This document shows positions 18,028-26,240 of a stretch of 64,000 bases of DNA, one piece after another; positions within the stretch are counted from its first letter, which is position 1, and each line of letters opens with the position of its first letter. The DNA lies in contig JAJRPJ010000015.1 in assembly GCA_024280835.1 (NCBI GenBank), forward strand, positions 112,159 to 176,158, in the 5' to 3' direction. This DNA is from Candidatus Zixiibacteriota bacterium. Its GTDB lineage: Bacteria > Zixibacteria > MSB-5A5 > GN15 > JACZUZ01. Under the pieces are notes generated by a model, which ran no database searches, was not told the DNA's origin, and saw only the letters and a program-made list of their open reading frames with translations. The position numbers and the translations under genes are program-made.

Positions 18028-18873
18028 TCATTGCTTGATGGCGCCTGCGGTTATGCCGGAGACTATTCTTTTTTGGAAGATTAGGAAGACGAGGAGAGCT
18101 GGGATTACGGCTATTGTTGAGCCCGCCATTAGGTGTTGCCAATCTATGGCTTGATGGCCTTGCATTAGCGCTAGCGCTACTGGTAAGGTGCGTAAGTCGG
18201 CGGAGTTGGTGAGTATGAATGGGAAAAGAAAACTGTTCCAGTTGACTAAGAAGGTTTGAATCGCGAGGACAGCAAGGATTGGTTTGCAGACAGGGGCGAC
18301 AATAGAGAACAGTGTGCGCCACTCACCTGCGCCATCAAGTCTCGCGGCTTCTTCTAGAGAGTCGGGGATGGTTTCGACGTATTGCTTGACCATGAAGACT
18401 CCGATGGGTGTCACTAAGAAAGGCGTGATGAGCGCCCAGTATGAATCGAACATGCCGAGTTTGGTTACCAAGAGAAACAATGGCACAATAAGTATGTGCG
18501 CGGGGACCATTAGAATTAGAAGCGTTAGCCCAAAGAGTACTTTGCTACCGAGGAAGCTTTTGCGCGCTAAGGCATAGCCTGACATGAAGCAAAAGGGGAC
18601 ATTGCCGAGTGTCACAATTACGCCGACAATAAGTGAGTTTATCGCAGGGCGTTGGATGCCATCTGCGGAGAATAAACTTTTAAAAGCCCCTAAGGATATG
18701 TCGGCATTGAACAAAGCCGCAAATGATAGTTCGGAACCGATTGGTGAGAGCGCCACACGTAGCATCCAAATCAATGGGCCGATCATAATTACTGTTAAGA
18801 CTATCAGAGTTAGATAGCGCATTGGTGATGCGCCTGAATGTTTGCTGTGTGGTTTTGATTGTCTGGCCATCAT
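18028..18873 (-). CDS. ABC sugar-type importer, permease subunit (MalG-like)
   Basis: The 281-residue inner-membrane permease has about six transmembrane segments. It carries the EAA loop that contacts the ATPase: EAARLDGAGEWRTLFSIVAP near residue 190. It belongs to the carbohydrate-uptake CUT1 family. Its ATG overlaps the stop of the partner permease by 4 nt. No ATPase gene is nearby, so a shared MsmX/MalK-like ATPase elsewhere would be needed. The substrate is unknown. Confidence 0.93.
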   Translation of the reverse strand: MMARQSKPHSKHSGASPMRYLTLIVLTVIMIGPLIWMLRVALSPIGSELSFAALFNADISLGAFKSLFSADGIQRPAINSLIVGVIVTLGNVPFCFMSGYALARKSFLGSKVLFGLTLLILMVPAHILIVPLFLLVTKLGMFDSYWALITPFLVTPIGVFMVKQYVETIPDSLEEAARLDGAGEWRTLFSIVAPVCKPILAVLAIQTFLVNWNSFLFPFILTNSADLRTLPVALALMQGHQAIDWQHLMAGSTIAVIPALLVFLIFQKRIVSGITAGAIKQ

Positions 18874-19757
18874 AGAGCCGCCTTTCGTTTGCGCATTAGC
18901 CAGAACTGTGCGGCTGAGAAGAAGGCGATGATGACGAAGAGCATATAGGCCGCCGCTGAGGCTTCGCCGAATTCAAAACGCTCTAAACCGCGTGTGTAGA
19001 CGTCGTAGACACCTGTGGCTGTGCCGTATTTGCCTTTGGTCATGACAAAAATCTCGACGAAGACTTGCAGAGATTTGATGCCGTTGATTACCAGCGAAAA
19101 GAGTATCATGGGGCGAAGCAGCGGGAGAGTGATGCTGAAAAAACGTCTCCACGGTCCAGCTCCGTGTATATCAGCGGCTTCGTAGAGTTCGTCGGGGATT
19201 GATTTGAGTCCAGCTAGCGCAAGGAGCATGTAGTAACCGCTGGCCATCCAAATGTCCATGGCCATGATTGAGTAAAGCGCTGTTGATGAATCCAACAGGA
19301 AGCCATTGGCGGGTGGGTTAAGACCTACTAGTTGCGCTAGCGCCAAGATGTAACCACCTCGGCCGTAGAGATTGGTGAAGACTAAGGCAACGACGACCAT
19401 TGAGGTTACCGACGGTACAAAGAAGGCGCTACGGAAGAAACTGCGGCCACGAAAACTTCTGTTGACTAGTAGGGCCAACGAGAGGGCAATTATTTGGGTG
19501 ATTGGAATTGTTCCGATTGTGAATATTAGCGTGTTCTTGAGGGCTTGTAGAAAAGCTGGATCCGCTAAGAGTGTGCGATAGTTTTCTAGGCCCAACCATG
19601 AGACATCCCGAGCGAGCAAATGATAGTCAGTGAAGCTGAGAATCAATGAATAGCCCAGCGGGAAAAGCCAAAAGATAAGGAGCGTGATTATCCACGGCGA
19701 AGAGAGGCCAAGACCGCCTGAGCGAGTTGACCTGTAAGAATTAGACGATGTGTTCAC
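18870..19757 (-). CDS. ABC sugar-type importer, permease subunit (MalF-like)
   Basis: The 295-residue inner-membrane permease of the CUT1 sugar family has six transmembrane segments. The EAA loop reads YEAADIHGAGPWRRFFSITL near residue 200. It forms the heterodimeric channel with the MalG-like product encoded directly downstream. It starts 23 nt after the binding-protein gene. It lacks the long N-terminal extra loop of E. coli MalF, as is usual for the shorter CUT1 permeases. Confidence 0.93.
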   Translation of the reverse strand: MNTSSNSYRSTRSGGLGLSSPWIITLLIFWLFPLGYSLILSFTDYHLLARDVSWLGLENYRTLLADPAFLQALKNTLIFTIGTIPITQIIALSLALLVNRSFRGRSFFRSAFFVPSVTSMVVVALVFTNLYGRGGYILALAQLVGLNPPANGFLLDSSTALYSIMAMDIWMASGYYMLLALAGLKSIPDELYEAADIHGAGPWRRFFSITLPLLRPMILFSLVINGIKSLQVFVEIFVMTKGKYGTATGVYDVYTRGLERFEFGEASAAAYMLFVIIAFFSAAQFWLMRKRKAAL

Positions 19758-19780
19758 GATTATTCCCTAGTGACTCTAAG

Positions 19781-20989
19781 TTACTGCTTCCCGACATTTG
19801 GGCGGCTGATACGTTGGATTTTTGTGCGAGCTATGCTTAGAGATTCAAAGGGCCCCATTTTTTCAAAAAGCGCTCGCTCAACAGCTTGCTCAAATTCGTC
19901 CTCGATATAAACCCAAGTCGGTTCAAAAGGCGGCGGGATAGAGAGTTTGAGCTGTTTGACGAAGGTCATCAAGTTGGGATCATCAGTGAAGAACTTGTCT
20001 TTGGTGGCTTTTATATTAGAGGGGTTAGCTGAGGAATTTGCCCGGCAGAAAATTAGTTCGTTTTCGGGTTGGGTGAGGAATTTCATTAGTTTTAGAGCGG
20101 CGCCTTTATTTTGACTGTCTTGATTGACGACCAAATATTCACCACCGAGGAATGATTTACCCGCTGTGGTTTTTCCTGGGAATAGACCCGTGGCAAAGTT
20201 GAAGTTTGGCTTTTCACTCTTGATTCGTTTTAGGAGCCAGTCGCCAGAGAGGACTACGCCGATTTTGCCATTGAGGAAGGCGTCCTCTAAACGACGCTGA
20301 GTGTCTATCATCGCGCAACTGTCATTGAGTTCTTTGTAAAATGTTAGGGCATTACCAGATTCCATTGAAGAGACTATGGAATATTGATTGTTGAGCGAGT
20401 AGAATGTGGCGTCGAAAGACCAGAAGAATGGTAGAAACTTTTTGTAGAGTCGATGCTTTTCGGCGGCGTTGGAGCCCCAGCCATAGATGTTTTTATCTAA
20501 TGAATCAACTTTGTAGATTGTTTCACGAAACTGGTTAAGATTAATTGGGATGTAGAGACTGTCATAGCCAGCTAGTTGGAGCAAATCGCGATTGTAATAC
20601 ATCACTCGCGTTCCAAGTATCCAAGGCATGCCATAGAGGGAGCCGTTGTTTCTCACTGGGGACCAGCCATTATATTCTTTGTAGATGGATTTGAGGTTGG
20701 CTGTTACATCGGTGATTCGACCTGCTTCGACGAATTCAGGAATCCAATCTGAGCCGAGTTCCAATAGGTCTGGACCTGAGTTTGAACTTAGCGCAATGGC
20801 GATTTTCTCGTGGCCATTGCTCCAAGTTAATTCAGTTTGTTTGACTTTGATATTTGGGTTTTGTTTCTCGAAATTGGCTATTATTTGATTGATAGCTGGC
20901 TTTATTGAGTGGTCTGTCCAGAAGTGCCACCAGTTAATAGTTGTTGGCTCGGAGATGGTTTCGTCAATTTCAGGGGCAGTGGAGGTCAA
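19781..20989 (-). CDS. ABC importer substrate-binding protein, mature part only (family 1; interrupted upstream)
   Basis: The protein body matches family 1 extracellular sugar-binding proteins: INWWHFWTDHSIKPAINQ at the start, LTWSNGHEKIAIALSSNSGP, DLLELGSDWIPEFVEAGRITD, then GVVLSGDWLLKRI and the hinge region. The open frame begins with a TTG at 20989 that has no ribosome-binding site and no signal peptide. The same frame continues upstream to an ATG at 21175 that has an ideal ribosome-binding site and a lipoprotein signal, but is broken by TAA at 21053-21055 (see the adjoining entry). As it stands, the binding protein cannot be made as an exported lipoprotein, so the importer may be inactive unless this is a sequencing error. 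Permease genes follow within 23 nt. Confidence 0.85.
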   Translation of the reverse strand: MTSTAPEIDETISEPTTINWWHFWTDHSIKPAINQIIANFEKQNPNIKVKQTELTWSNGHEKIAIALSSNSGPDLLELGSDWIPEFVEAGRITDVTANLKSIYKEYNGWSPVRNNGSLYGMPWILGTRVMYYNRDLLQLAGYDSLYIPINLNQFRETIYKVDSLDKNIYGWGSNAAEKHRLYKKFLPFFWSFDATFYSLNNQYSIVSSMESGNALTFYKELNDSCAMIDTQRRLEDAFLNGKIGVVLSGDWLLKRIKSEKPNFNFATGLFPGKTTAGKSFLGGEYLVVNQDSQNKGAALKLMKFLTQPENELIFCRANSSANPSNIKATKDKFFTDDPNLMTFVKQLKLSIPPPFEPTWVYIEDEFEQAVERALFEKMGPFESLSIARTKIQRISRPNVGKQ

Positions 20990-21175
20990 GACTGTCGATG
21001 AATCAGAGCTACTATAATCTGCAGTTGAGGAGCTATCGCTATCCTTATCGCCTTAGCAGGCCCCTAGACCAATTATTGCTAATGAGACGAAAGTAATTGC
21101 AACAAATTGAAAAAGGCGGTGTATTGTACTTGAGCGTTGCTTTGGAATCGATGAAGAAATCAATGAAATAGACAT
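20990..21175 (-). pseudogene. Lipoprotein signal peptide of the binding protein, followed by an in-frame TAA
   Basis: AAGGA stands 8 nt before an ATG at 21175, in frame with the binding-protein body. It encodes 40 residues: a basic segment, a hydrophobic core (FQFVAITFVSLAIIG) and the lipobox L-G-A-C with Cys40. Codon 41 is TAA (21053-21055). Downstream the frame is open again through a Ser/Asp-rich linker (GDKDSDSSS...) typical of the tether of a binding lipoprotein. A CAA, GAA or AAA to TAA single-base change would explain it. TAA is used as a normal stop elsewhere in the window, so reassignment is excluded. Confidence 0.75.
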
Positions 21176-21350
21176 CTACAGTATCCTTTGTTCTGACTTT
21201 ATTTAGTCAACAATTATTGGCCTAGCCGCTTGTCCAACACGCTCAAAATATTGGGCTGGACTTCTACAAATAGAACACTTTTCATGTGGGTTAAGTCAAC
21301 TATTATTATGAAGCTTTTGTCAAACTGTCAGTAGGAAACTAACAATTACA

Positions 21351-21491
21351 ATGACCTGTCCACGTTGCAAGAATCCGATGAAAGAGGAAAAGAGGAGTTT
21401 TCATAAGAACCGAAAATGGATTTGCCCGAAATGCAATAAGATTCGGTTTCAACCGACTAAGCCAAAAGAGCCTCGCAAACGGGGGGCTTGA
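21351..21491 (+). CDS. Zinc-ribbon microprotein (46 residues)
   Basis: The small frame starts at ATG 21351 and ends with TGA at 21489-21491. It encodes two CxxC knuckles: CPRC at residues 3-6 and CPKC at 25-28, spaced as in a zinc ribbon, with many Lys/Arg and a basic tail (KPKEPRKRGA). Its stop overlaps the first possible start of the DUF72 gene, suggesting coupling. There is no strong ribosome-binding site (AGGAA is about 13 nt upstream). The function is unknown; a small nucleic-acid-binding protein is possible. Confidence 0.5.
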   Translation: MTCPRCKNPMKEEKRSFHKNRKWICPKCNKIRFQPTKPKEPRKRGA

Positions 21492-22282
21492 TAGTGGCTG
21501 AGGAACTAGCAGCTTGCGAGATTCGGATTGGGACGTCGGGATTCAGTTTTGAGGATTGGCGGGGGCCATTCTATCCGCGTGAATTGGCGAAGAACAAATT
21601 GCTTGAATACTATGCTCAGGTCTTTCATACGGTAGAAATCAATTCGACTTATTATGGGATTCCGCATCCGAAAGTTGCTGAGAGTATGGTTTCTCGGACT
21701 CCTGCAACGTTTGATTTTATGGTCAAGACTCACGCCAGTTTTACGCACTCACGAGACACGTCACTGAGTCAACGTGAAGCATTTAGCGCCGCTATTCGGC
21801 CATTCGTTGAGGCCAATCGATTATCGGGGATATTGGCGCAGTTTCCATTTTCGTTTAAGTACAACTCTGAGAATTTGGACTATTTGTTACGTGAGTGTGA
21901 GACATTACCCCAGTCAAAGTTGTATTTGGAATTCCGGCATGATAGTTGGTATCAAAGGCCAGTCTATTATCGTTTGGCAGAGGCGGGAGCCAATTGGGTT
22001 TCGGTTGATTTGCCGCAATTGGCGCATATGCCAAAACCCTATGCGCTGTGTACCAATGAGACTGCCTATGTTCGTTTGCATGGGCGTAATGAAGAGAGTT
22101 GGTATGGTGGTGGGGATCAGCGTTATGATTACGGTTATTCGCCAGAAGAAATGGAAGAGTGGCGCCAGAAGATTGCGAAGTTGAAGCCGAAAGCCAAGAA
22201 GGTTTATGTTTTCTTCAACAATTGTTACCGTGGGCAGGCTGTTAAGAACGCCAAAGAGTTGATTCATTTGTTTGGTTTGTAG
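21488..22282 (+). CDS. DUF72 (YecE-like) protein
   Basis: The 264-residue protein matches the DUF72 TIM-barrel-like family: IRIGTSGFSFEDWRG at the N-terminus, EINSTYYGIPHPKV near residue 55, LAQFPFSFKYN, LEFRHDSWY, YVRLHGRNEESWYGG and VYVFFNNCYRGQAVKNA at the end. The family is widespread with no settled biochemical function. Two starts are possible, TTG 21488 (overlapping the microprotein stop) and GTG 21494. The G-run 21481-21486 is better spaced for the GTG. It is a stand-alone pair with the zinc-ribbon frame. Confidence 0.92.
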   Translation: MIVAEELAACEIRIGTSGFSFEDWRGPFYPRELAKNKLLEYYAQVFHTVEINSTYYGIPHPKVAESMVSRTPATFDFMVKTHASFTHSRDTSLSQREAFSAAIRPFVEANRLSGILAQFPFSFKYNSENLDYLLRECETLPQSKLYLEFRHDSWYQRPVYYRLAEAGANWVSVDLPQLAHMPKPYALCTNETAYVRLHGRNEESWYGGGDQRYDYGYSPEEMEEWRQKIAKLKPKAKKVYVFFNNCYRGQAVKNAKELIHLFGL

Positions 22283-22497
22283 GGATTGGTTACCAAGTTA
22301 TACACTAGCAGGTAAAAACTATTACGTAAGAATAATTATTATATTTGAATACTTTTCTATTGAGCAAGTAGGTATGTTGGCGACTGTTGGGTATGCAACA
22401 TTTGGCAGTTTTTTTTGAGACGTTGTTTTTGGGGACGTTTGTGGGTTATAGTGAGCGCGTTTGATTCTTGTGACAATCAATTATTTGAGGTAAGCAT

Positions 22498-23448
22498 ATG
22501 AGTGCAGTTTTTTTGGAGCTGAAGAATATCAGCAAGAGTTATGGTGAAAAGCAGGCGGTTAAGAGTTTTTCTCTTAGCGTTCCCAAGAATTCAATCTATG
22601 GAATGATAGGCCCTAATGGGGCGGGGAAGACGACTACTATTCGGATGATAATGGATATTATAGCTCCAGACACTGGCCAGGTGCTTCTCAACGGGGTAGA
22701 AGTTGATGAAAAATTTAAAAACCGCGTTGGCTACCTACCAGAGGAACGCGGCTTGCACAAGAAAATGAAAATAAAGGATGTTATTCGTTTTCTTGCTGAG
22801 CTAAAAGAATACAAGACAGATGACTGGGATGCGGAAATTGACTCCTGGTTATCTAAGATGTCTTTGGCGGATTGCCGTGACAAGAAAGTAGAAGAGCTCT
22901 CAAAGGGGATGCAGCAAAAACTCCAATTTATTACAACTGTGTTCCACAAGCCAGATATTGTTATTCTCGATGAGTTATTCTCTGGACTTGATCCACTAAA
23001 CATGGAACTAGTGAAGAACTCAATTTTCGATTTACGCAACGAAGGCGCCACCATATTGTTCTCGACACATGTAATGGAGCAGGCTGAAAAAATGTGCGAC
23101 CATATTGTCATGATAAATGATGGCCAAAAAATGCTCGATGGCGAACTATCAGAAGTGAAGGCTCGCTTTGGCAAAAACACAGTTCACCTAGTCTTTGATG
23201 GAGACTCACAATTTGTAGAATCACATGCAACGGTTGAACACATCGTCAAATTCCCACAGTACTTAGAAGCAAAACTCAAAGATGGCGCAGATCATATGCT
23301 CTTATTGAAAGATCTAGCGGCTAACAATAGTGTCACGAAATTCGAATTAGTTGAACCATCACTTTACAATATCTTCATTGAAACTGCCAGCATAGATCCC
23401 AATAGCGACCAGTTCAAAGAATTAAAAGAAGGGACGCTCAATGTCTAA
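22498..23448 (+). CDS. ABC exporter ATP-binding subunit (NatA/YhaQ-like)
   Basis: The 316-residue cytoplasmic ATPase has Walker A GPNGAGKTTT (about residue 39), the signature LSKGMQQK (about 138), Walker B IVILDELFSGLDP (about 157) and the switch His in FSTHV. The usual DEPFSGLDP is DELFSGLDP here, a conservative change next to the catalytic Glu. It has the C-terminal extension seen in the NatA/YhaQ branch, which pairs with NatB/YhaP permeases in sodium or drug efflux. TTGAGG lies 8 nt before the ATG. The next gene overlaps by 8 nt. Confidence 0.93.
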   Translation: MSAVFLELKNISKSYGEKQAVKSFSLSVPKNSIYGMIGPNGAGKTTTIRMIMDIIAPDTGQVLLNGVEVDEKFKNRVGYLPEERGLHKKMKIKDVIRFLAELKEYKTDDWDAEIDSWLSKMSLADCRDKKVEELSKGMQQKLQFITTVFHKPDIVILDELFSGLDPLNMELVKNSIFDLRNEGATILFSTHVMEQAEKMCDHIVMINDGQKMLDGELSEVKARFGKNTVHLVFDGDSQFVESHATVEHIVKFPQYLEAKLKDGADHMLLLKDLAANNSVTKFELVEPSLYNIFIETASIDPNSDQFKELKEGTLNV

Positions 23449-24751
23449 AATGATGACAATAATAAAGCGAGAGTATCTCGAAATTGTTCAAAAGAAATCA
23501 TTTTTGCTAGGTGTTTTGGCTGCGCCTGTAATGATGGCGATCGGACTGTTTCTCCCAGCTTTGATAATGGAGAACACTTCAGCGCCGACCCAAGAGTATG
23601 TGTTTGTAGACTTTGACAACGGCGCTGTTGCAGAAAATATCAAGAGCGACCTACTTTCTCTTCAAACCAGTGATGATGTTCCGCAATTTTCTTTCGGAGC
23701 AATCGAAAGCTTCTCATCGGACGATGAGACAAACTGGTCTAGGCGCAAGGACGAACTAAGTGTTCAAGTGCAAAACGGAGATCTCGACGGAGTATTGATA
23801 CTATACCCTGATATTGTTCAAGCAGAGTCATTGATAGTAATTTCTAAAACCTTTGATATCAAAGTCCTTCGGCGTGCAGAAAGACGAATCACAACCATCA
23901 TAAGCGCCGAAAGATTGAAACTTGCCAATATAGAACTCCCTGCTGATTCTCTGGCGGAACTAACCAGCAGAGTGAATATTGATGTAGTCTCACCTGCGGG
24001 GAACAGCAAAAGTTTCGAGTCAACGTTTTTTGGCATGATGATCTACGCAATGATAATGTTCATGCTTATTTTTAATTATGGACAAGTCTTGATGCGTTCT
24101 GTAATTGAGGAGAAAACCACACGCATTATGGAAGTCATGGTGTCTTCTGTGTCTCCTTTTCAATTGATGCTGGGGAAAATTATTGGGCTAAGCGCCGCTG
24201 CCTTTACACAAATTACCATCTGGGGAGTCCTAGGGGCTGCGGTTCGTTTCGGTTTCGACTCTGGGTCAATCAATGCCGAAGCCAACGATTTTATAAATAT
24301 GCTGCTTAATCCAATCACTGTGATATTTTTCTTGCTCTTTCTGGCTATTGGATTCTTCCTGTATTCGACTCTCTTTGCTGGTATAGGTTCAATGGTCAAC
24401 TCAGACAAAGAGTCTCAGAATTTCATGATGCCGATAGTTATGGTTTTTGTGGCCCCGTTCATGTTGGCGCCAGCCATGAGTTCATCTGCTGATAGCACAT
24501 GGGCTGTGGCGCTTTCATTGTTTCCTTTTACTGCTCCTTCAATTATGACAATGCGATTATCTTTGGCAGCGCCCGAGACTTTCAGTCTGGCTGACCCTAT
24601 CATTATTCAGGCAATCGCAAGCTTGGTGATAATGCTAGCCACCACTATGGGAATGACTTGGCTAGTAGCCAGAATTTTCCGTATAGGTGTGCTGATGTAT
24701 GGCAAACGTCCGACATTGCCGGAAATTTTTCGTTGGATTCGTAGGGCCTAG
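23441..24751 (+). CDS. ABC exporter permease subunit (NatB/YhaP-like, ABC-2 type)
   Basis: The 436-residue inner-membrane protein has one N-terminal membrane segment (about 20-42), a large periplasmic domain (about 45-185), then five or six membrane segments. The ABC-2 hallmark EEKTTRIMEVMVSSVSPFQ is near residue 225. It forms the transmembrane part of the exporter with the preceding ATPase, whose stop it overlaps by 8 nt. The exported substrate is unknown (Na+ in the Bacillus prototype). Confidence 0.93.
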   Translation: MSKMMTIIKREYLEIVQKKSFLLGVLAAPVMMAIGLFLPALIMENTSAPTQEYVFVDFDNGAVAENIKSDLLSLQTSDDVPQFSFGAIESFSSDDETNWSRRKDELSVQVQNGDLDGVLILYPDIVQAESLIVISKTFDIKVLRRAERRITTIISAERLKLANIELPADSLAELTSRVNIDVVSPAGNSKSFESTFFGMMIYAMIMFMLIFNYGQVLMRSVIEEKTTRIMEVMVSSVSPFQLMLGKIIGLSAAAFTQITIWGVLGAAVRFGFDSGSINAEANDFINMLLNPITVIFFLLFLAIGFFLYSTLFAGIGSMVNSDKESQNFMMPIVMVFVAPFMLAPAMSSSADSTWAVALSLFPFTAPSIMTMRLSLAAPETFSLADPIIIQAIASLVIMLATTMGMTWLVARIFRIGVLMYGKRPTLPEIFRWIRRA

Positions 24752-24809
24752 TTGAGTTTGACAATAATGTTTAATTGATGGTCTAAACAGAGACTGTTGA
24801 AAGTTAAAC

Positions 24810-24839
24810 TTGACCTGCAGGTGGAAATTGGGCGATACT
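24810..24839 (+). promoter_or_regulatory. Probable sigma70 promoter of the D,D-carboxypeptidase gene
   Basis: TTGACC (24810-24815) and GATACT (24834-24839) are separated by 18 nt, about 70-90 nt before the start codon, in the gap after the exporter operon. Confidence 0.4.
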
Positions 24840-24910
24840 GGCGATTGAGAAGTACGTCGATCCTGTGTTGATTCTGCGTTCGACTGTTGTTTTGTGTTTA
24901 TCCTTAGACC

Positions 24911-25939
24911 TTGAATGTCATTGAATATATGAAACTATTGCAGCATTTATATACATTACTTTTAAGCTTAAGCCCACGTTTGTTTGTGGTTGCGATAGCG
25001 CCGTTGGCCTTGCTGTTGTTGGTGGGGATTCGGACTTTTGAGGTTGAGGATTTGCCTTCGATTGAAGGTCAATCTGTTCAAGCCGCGACACTTCCTGAAG
25101 TCTCGACCGCTAAGCCACGTTCATCTGTCAAGTCAGTAAGTTTTCCAGACAAAAGGCGTGAGATTTACGTTAATCTCAAGGCGGCTTTGGTGATTGATAA
25201 TAACTCTGGTTCTTCCTTGTACGCTTTTAGCGCAGATAGTGTTCGGCCTGTGGCTTCTATTAGTAAGCTGATTTCGGCGATTACATTACTGGACATGGGC
25301 TTTAAGCGAGACAGCATTGTCACTATCACGCGCGCTGATGCTAGACGCAGTTCTAAATCTAAGTTGCGGCGGGGTGACAGAATTGAAGCTGGAGACTTGC
25401 TTTATGTAGCTTTGATTGGCTCGGATAATCGCGCTATTCGCGCTCTGGGGCGCACTTTTGGCGGCTCAATTGAGGGCTTTGCCAAAAAGATGAATGCCAC
25501 TTGTCAGCGAATTGGTATGCGTCATACGAAGATGCTTGAACCGAGCGGACTGAATAAAGGCAATGTCTCGAATGCCACAGACTGCGCTTTGTTGGTGAAT
25601 TATGCTTTGAAGTACAAGGAGATTGTTCGGGCTTCTAGTAAGAAATCTTATAAGTTTGCCGTGACCAATAAGCGCGGGAAGGGTCTCTATAGGCGCGTAA
25701 TTACCACTAACCGTCTAGTTCATTCTCGATACAAGACTTTGGTAGGGAAGACGGGATTTATTTTGGCGTCTGATTATTGTTTGGCGACGATACTGGAGAA
25801 CAAGAAAGGTGAACGACTAACTGTTGTGGCTCTTGGCGCTCCTAGGTCAAGTATCCGCTTTAAGGAAGCGCGGCGTTTGGCAGACTATGGTTTCCGAAAA
25901 CTACGGAAGTCTCGCAAGCTGAGTTCGAGTTCATTGTAG
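24911..25939 (+). CDS. D-alanyl-D-alanine carboxypeptidase (peptidase S11, DacA/PBP5-like)
   Basis: This periplasmic low-molecular-weight PBP removes the terminal D-Ala from murein pentapeptides. The 342-residue product has a membrane/signal segment at about residues 13-38 and the three active-site motifs S116-I-S-K119, S171-D-N173 and K280-T-G282. The C-terminal PBP5_C domain and amphipathic anchor of E. coli DacA are absent; a short basic tail ends the protein. The start is uncertain: TTG 24911 or ATG 24929, neither with a clear ribosome-binding site. A hairpin terminator follows the stop. Confidence 0.92.
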   Translation: MNVIEYMKLLQHLYTLLLSLSPRLFVVAIAPLALLLLVGIRTFEVEDLPSIEGQSVQAATLPEVSTAKPRSSVKSVSFPDKRREIYVNLKAALVIDNNSGSSLYAFSADSVRPVASISKLISAITLLDMGFKRDSIVTITRADARRSSKSKLRRGDRIEAGDLLYVALIGSDNRAIRALGRTFGGSIEGFAKKMNATCQRIGMRHTKMLEPSGLNKGNVSNATDCALLVNYALKYKEIVRASSKKSYKFAVTNKRGKGLYRRVITTNRLVHSRYKTLVGKTGFILASDYCLATILENKKGERLTVVALGAPRSSIRFKEARRLADYGFRKLRKSRKLSSSSL

Positions 25940-25967
25940 AAGACTATCTAATAATCCTAGATCCGAT

Positions 25968-25991
25968 GGCGCCCACCGAGGCGCCTTTTTT
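25968..25991 (+). terminator. Rho-independent terminator after the D,D-carboxypeptidase gene
   Basis: A GGCGCC (25968-25973), CACCGA loop, GGCGCC (25980-25985) stem is followed by six T (25986-25991). It sits about 30 nt after the stop codon. Confidence 0.88.
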
Positions 25992-26058
25992 ATTGGCATT
26001 ATATGATCTCAAAAATAGACATGCGCAGACCCTAAGACGATAAGGGGTTTAATAGTGA

Positions 26059-26101
26059 GCCGTGCTTCAATAACTATTTCCTAGTTATTGAGCTTCGCGG
26101 C
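26059..26101. repeat. Strong isolated inverted repeat in the dacA-like/leuS convergent gap
   Basis: TCAATAACTA (26067-26076) and TAGTTATTGA (26082-26091) form a perfect 10-bp stem with a 5-nt loop. It can be extended by GC/GC and an outer GCCG/CGGC pair (26059-26062 with 26098-26101). No T-run follows on either strand, so it is not a simple terminator. The rest of 25992-26240 shows nothing recognisable. Confidence 0.6.
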
Positions 26102-26240
26102 AGGCATGTGAAGCGGCACCTCCAAAACTCTCAGCAACGTCCCATAATATATCTTATGTTACCCTGCACATTTCGGGTGATTAAGATAGTACAAGCAATC
26201 TGCAAGAAACTCTCAAATGTGGCTGATATATAGTATATAG

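Noticed and set aside
20990..21175. Stop-codon reassignment or selenocysteine at the binding-protein TAA
   Set aside because: TAA ends normal genes elsewhere in the window (for example the TPR gene), selenocysteine uses TGA, and no recoding hairpin was evident.
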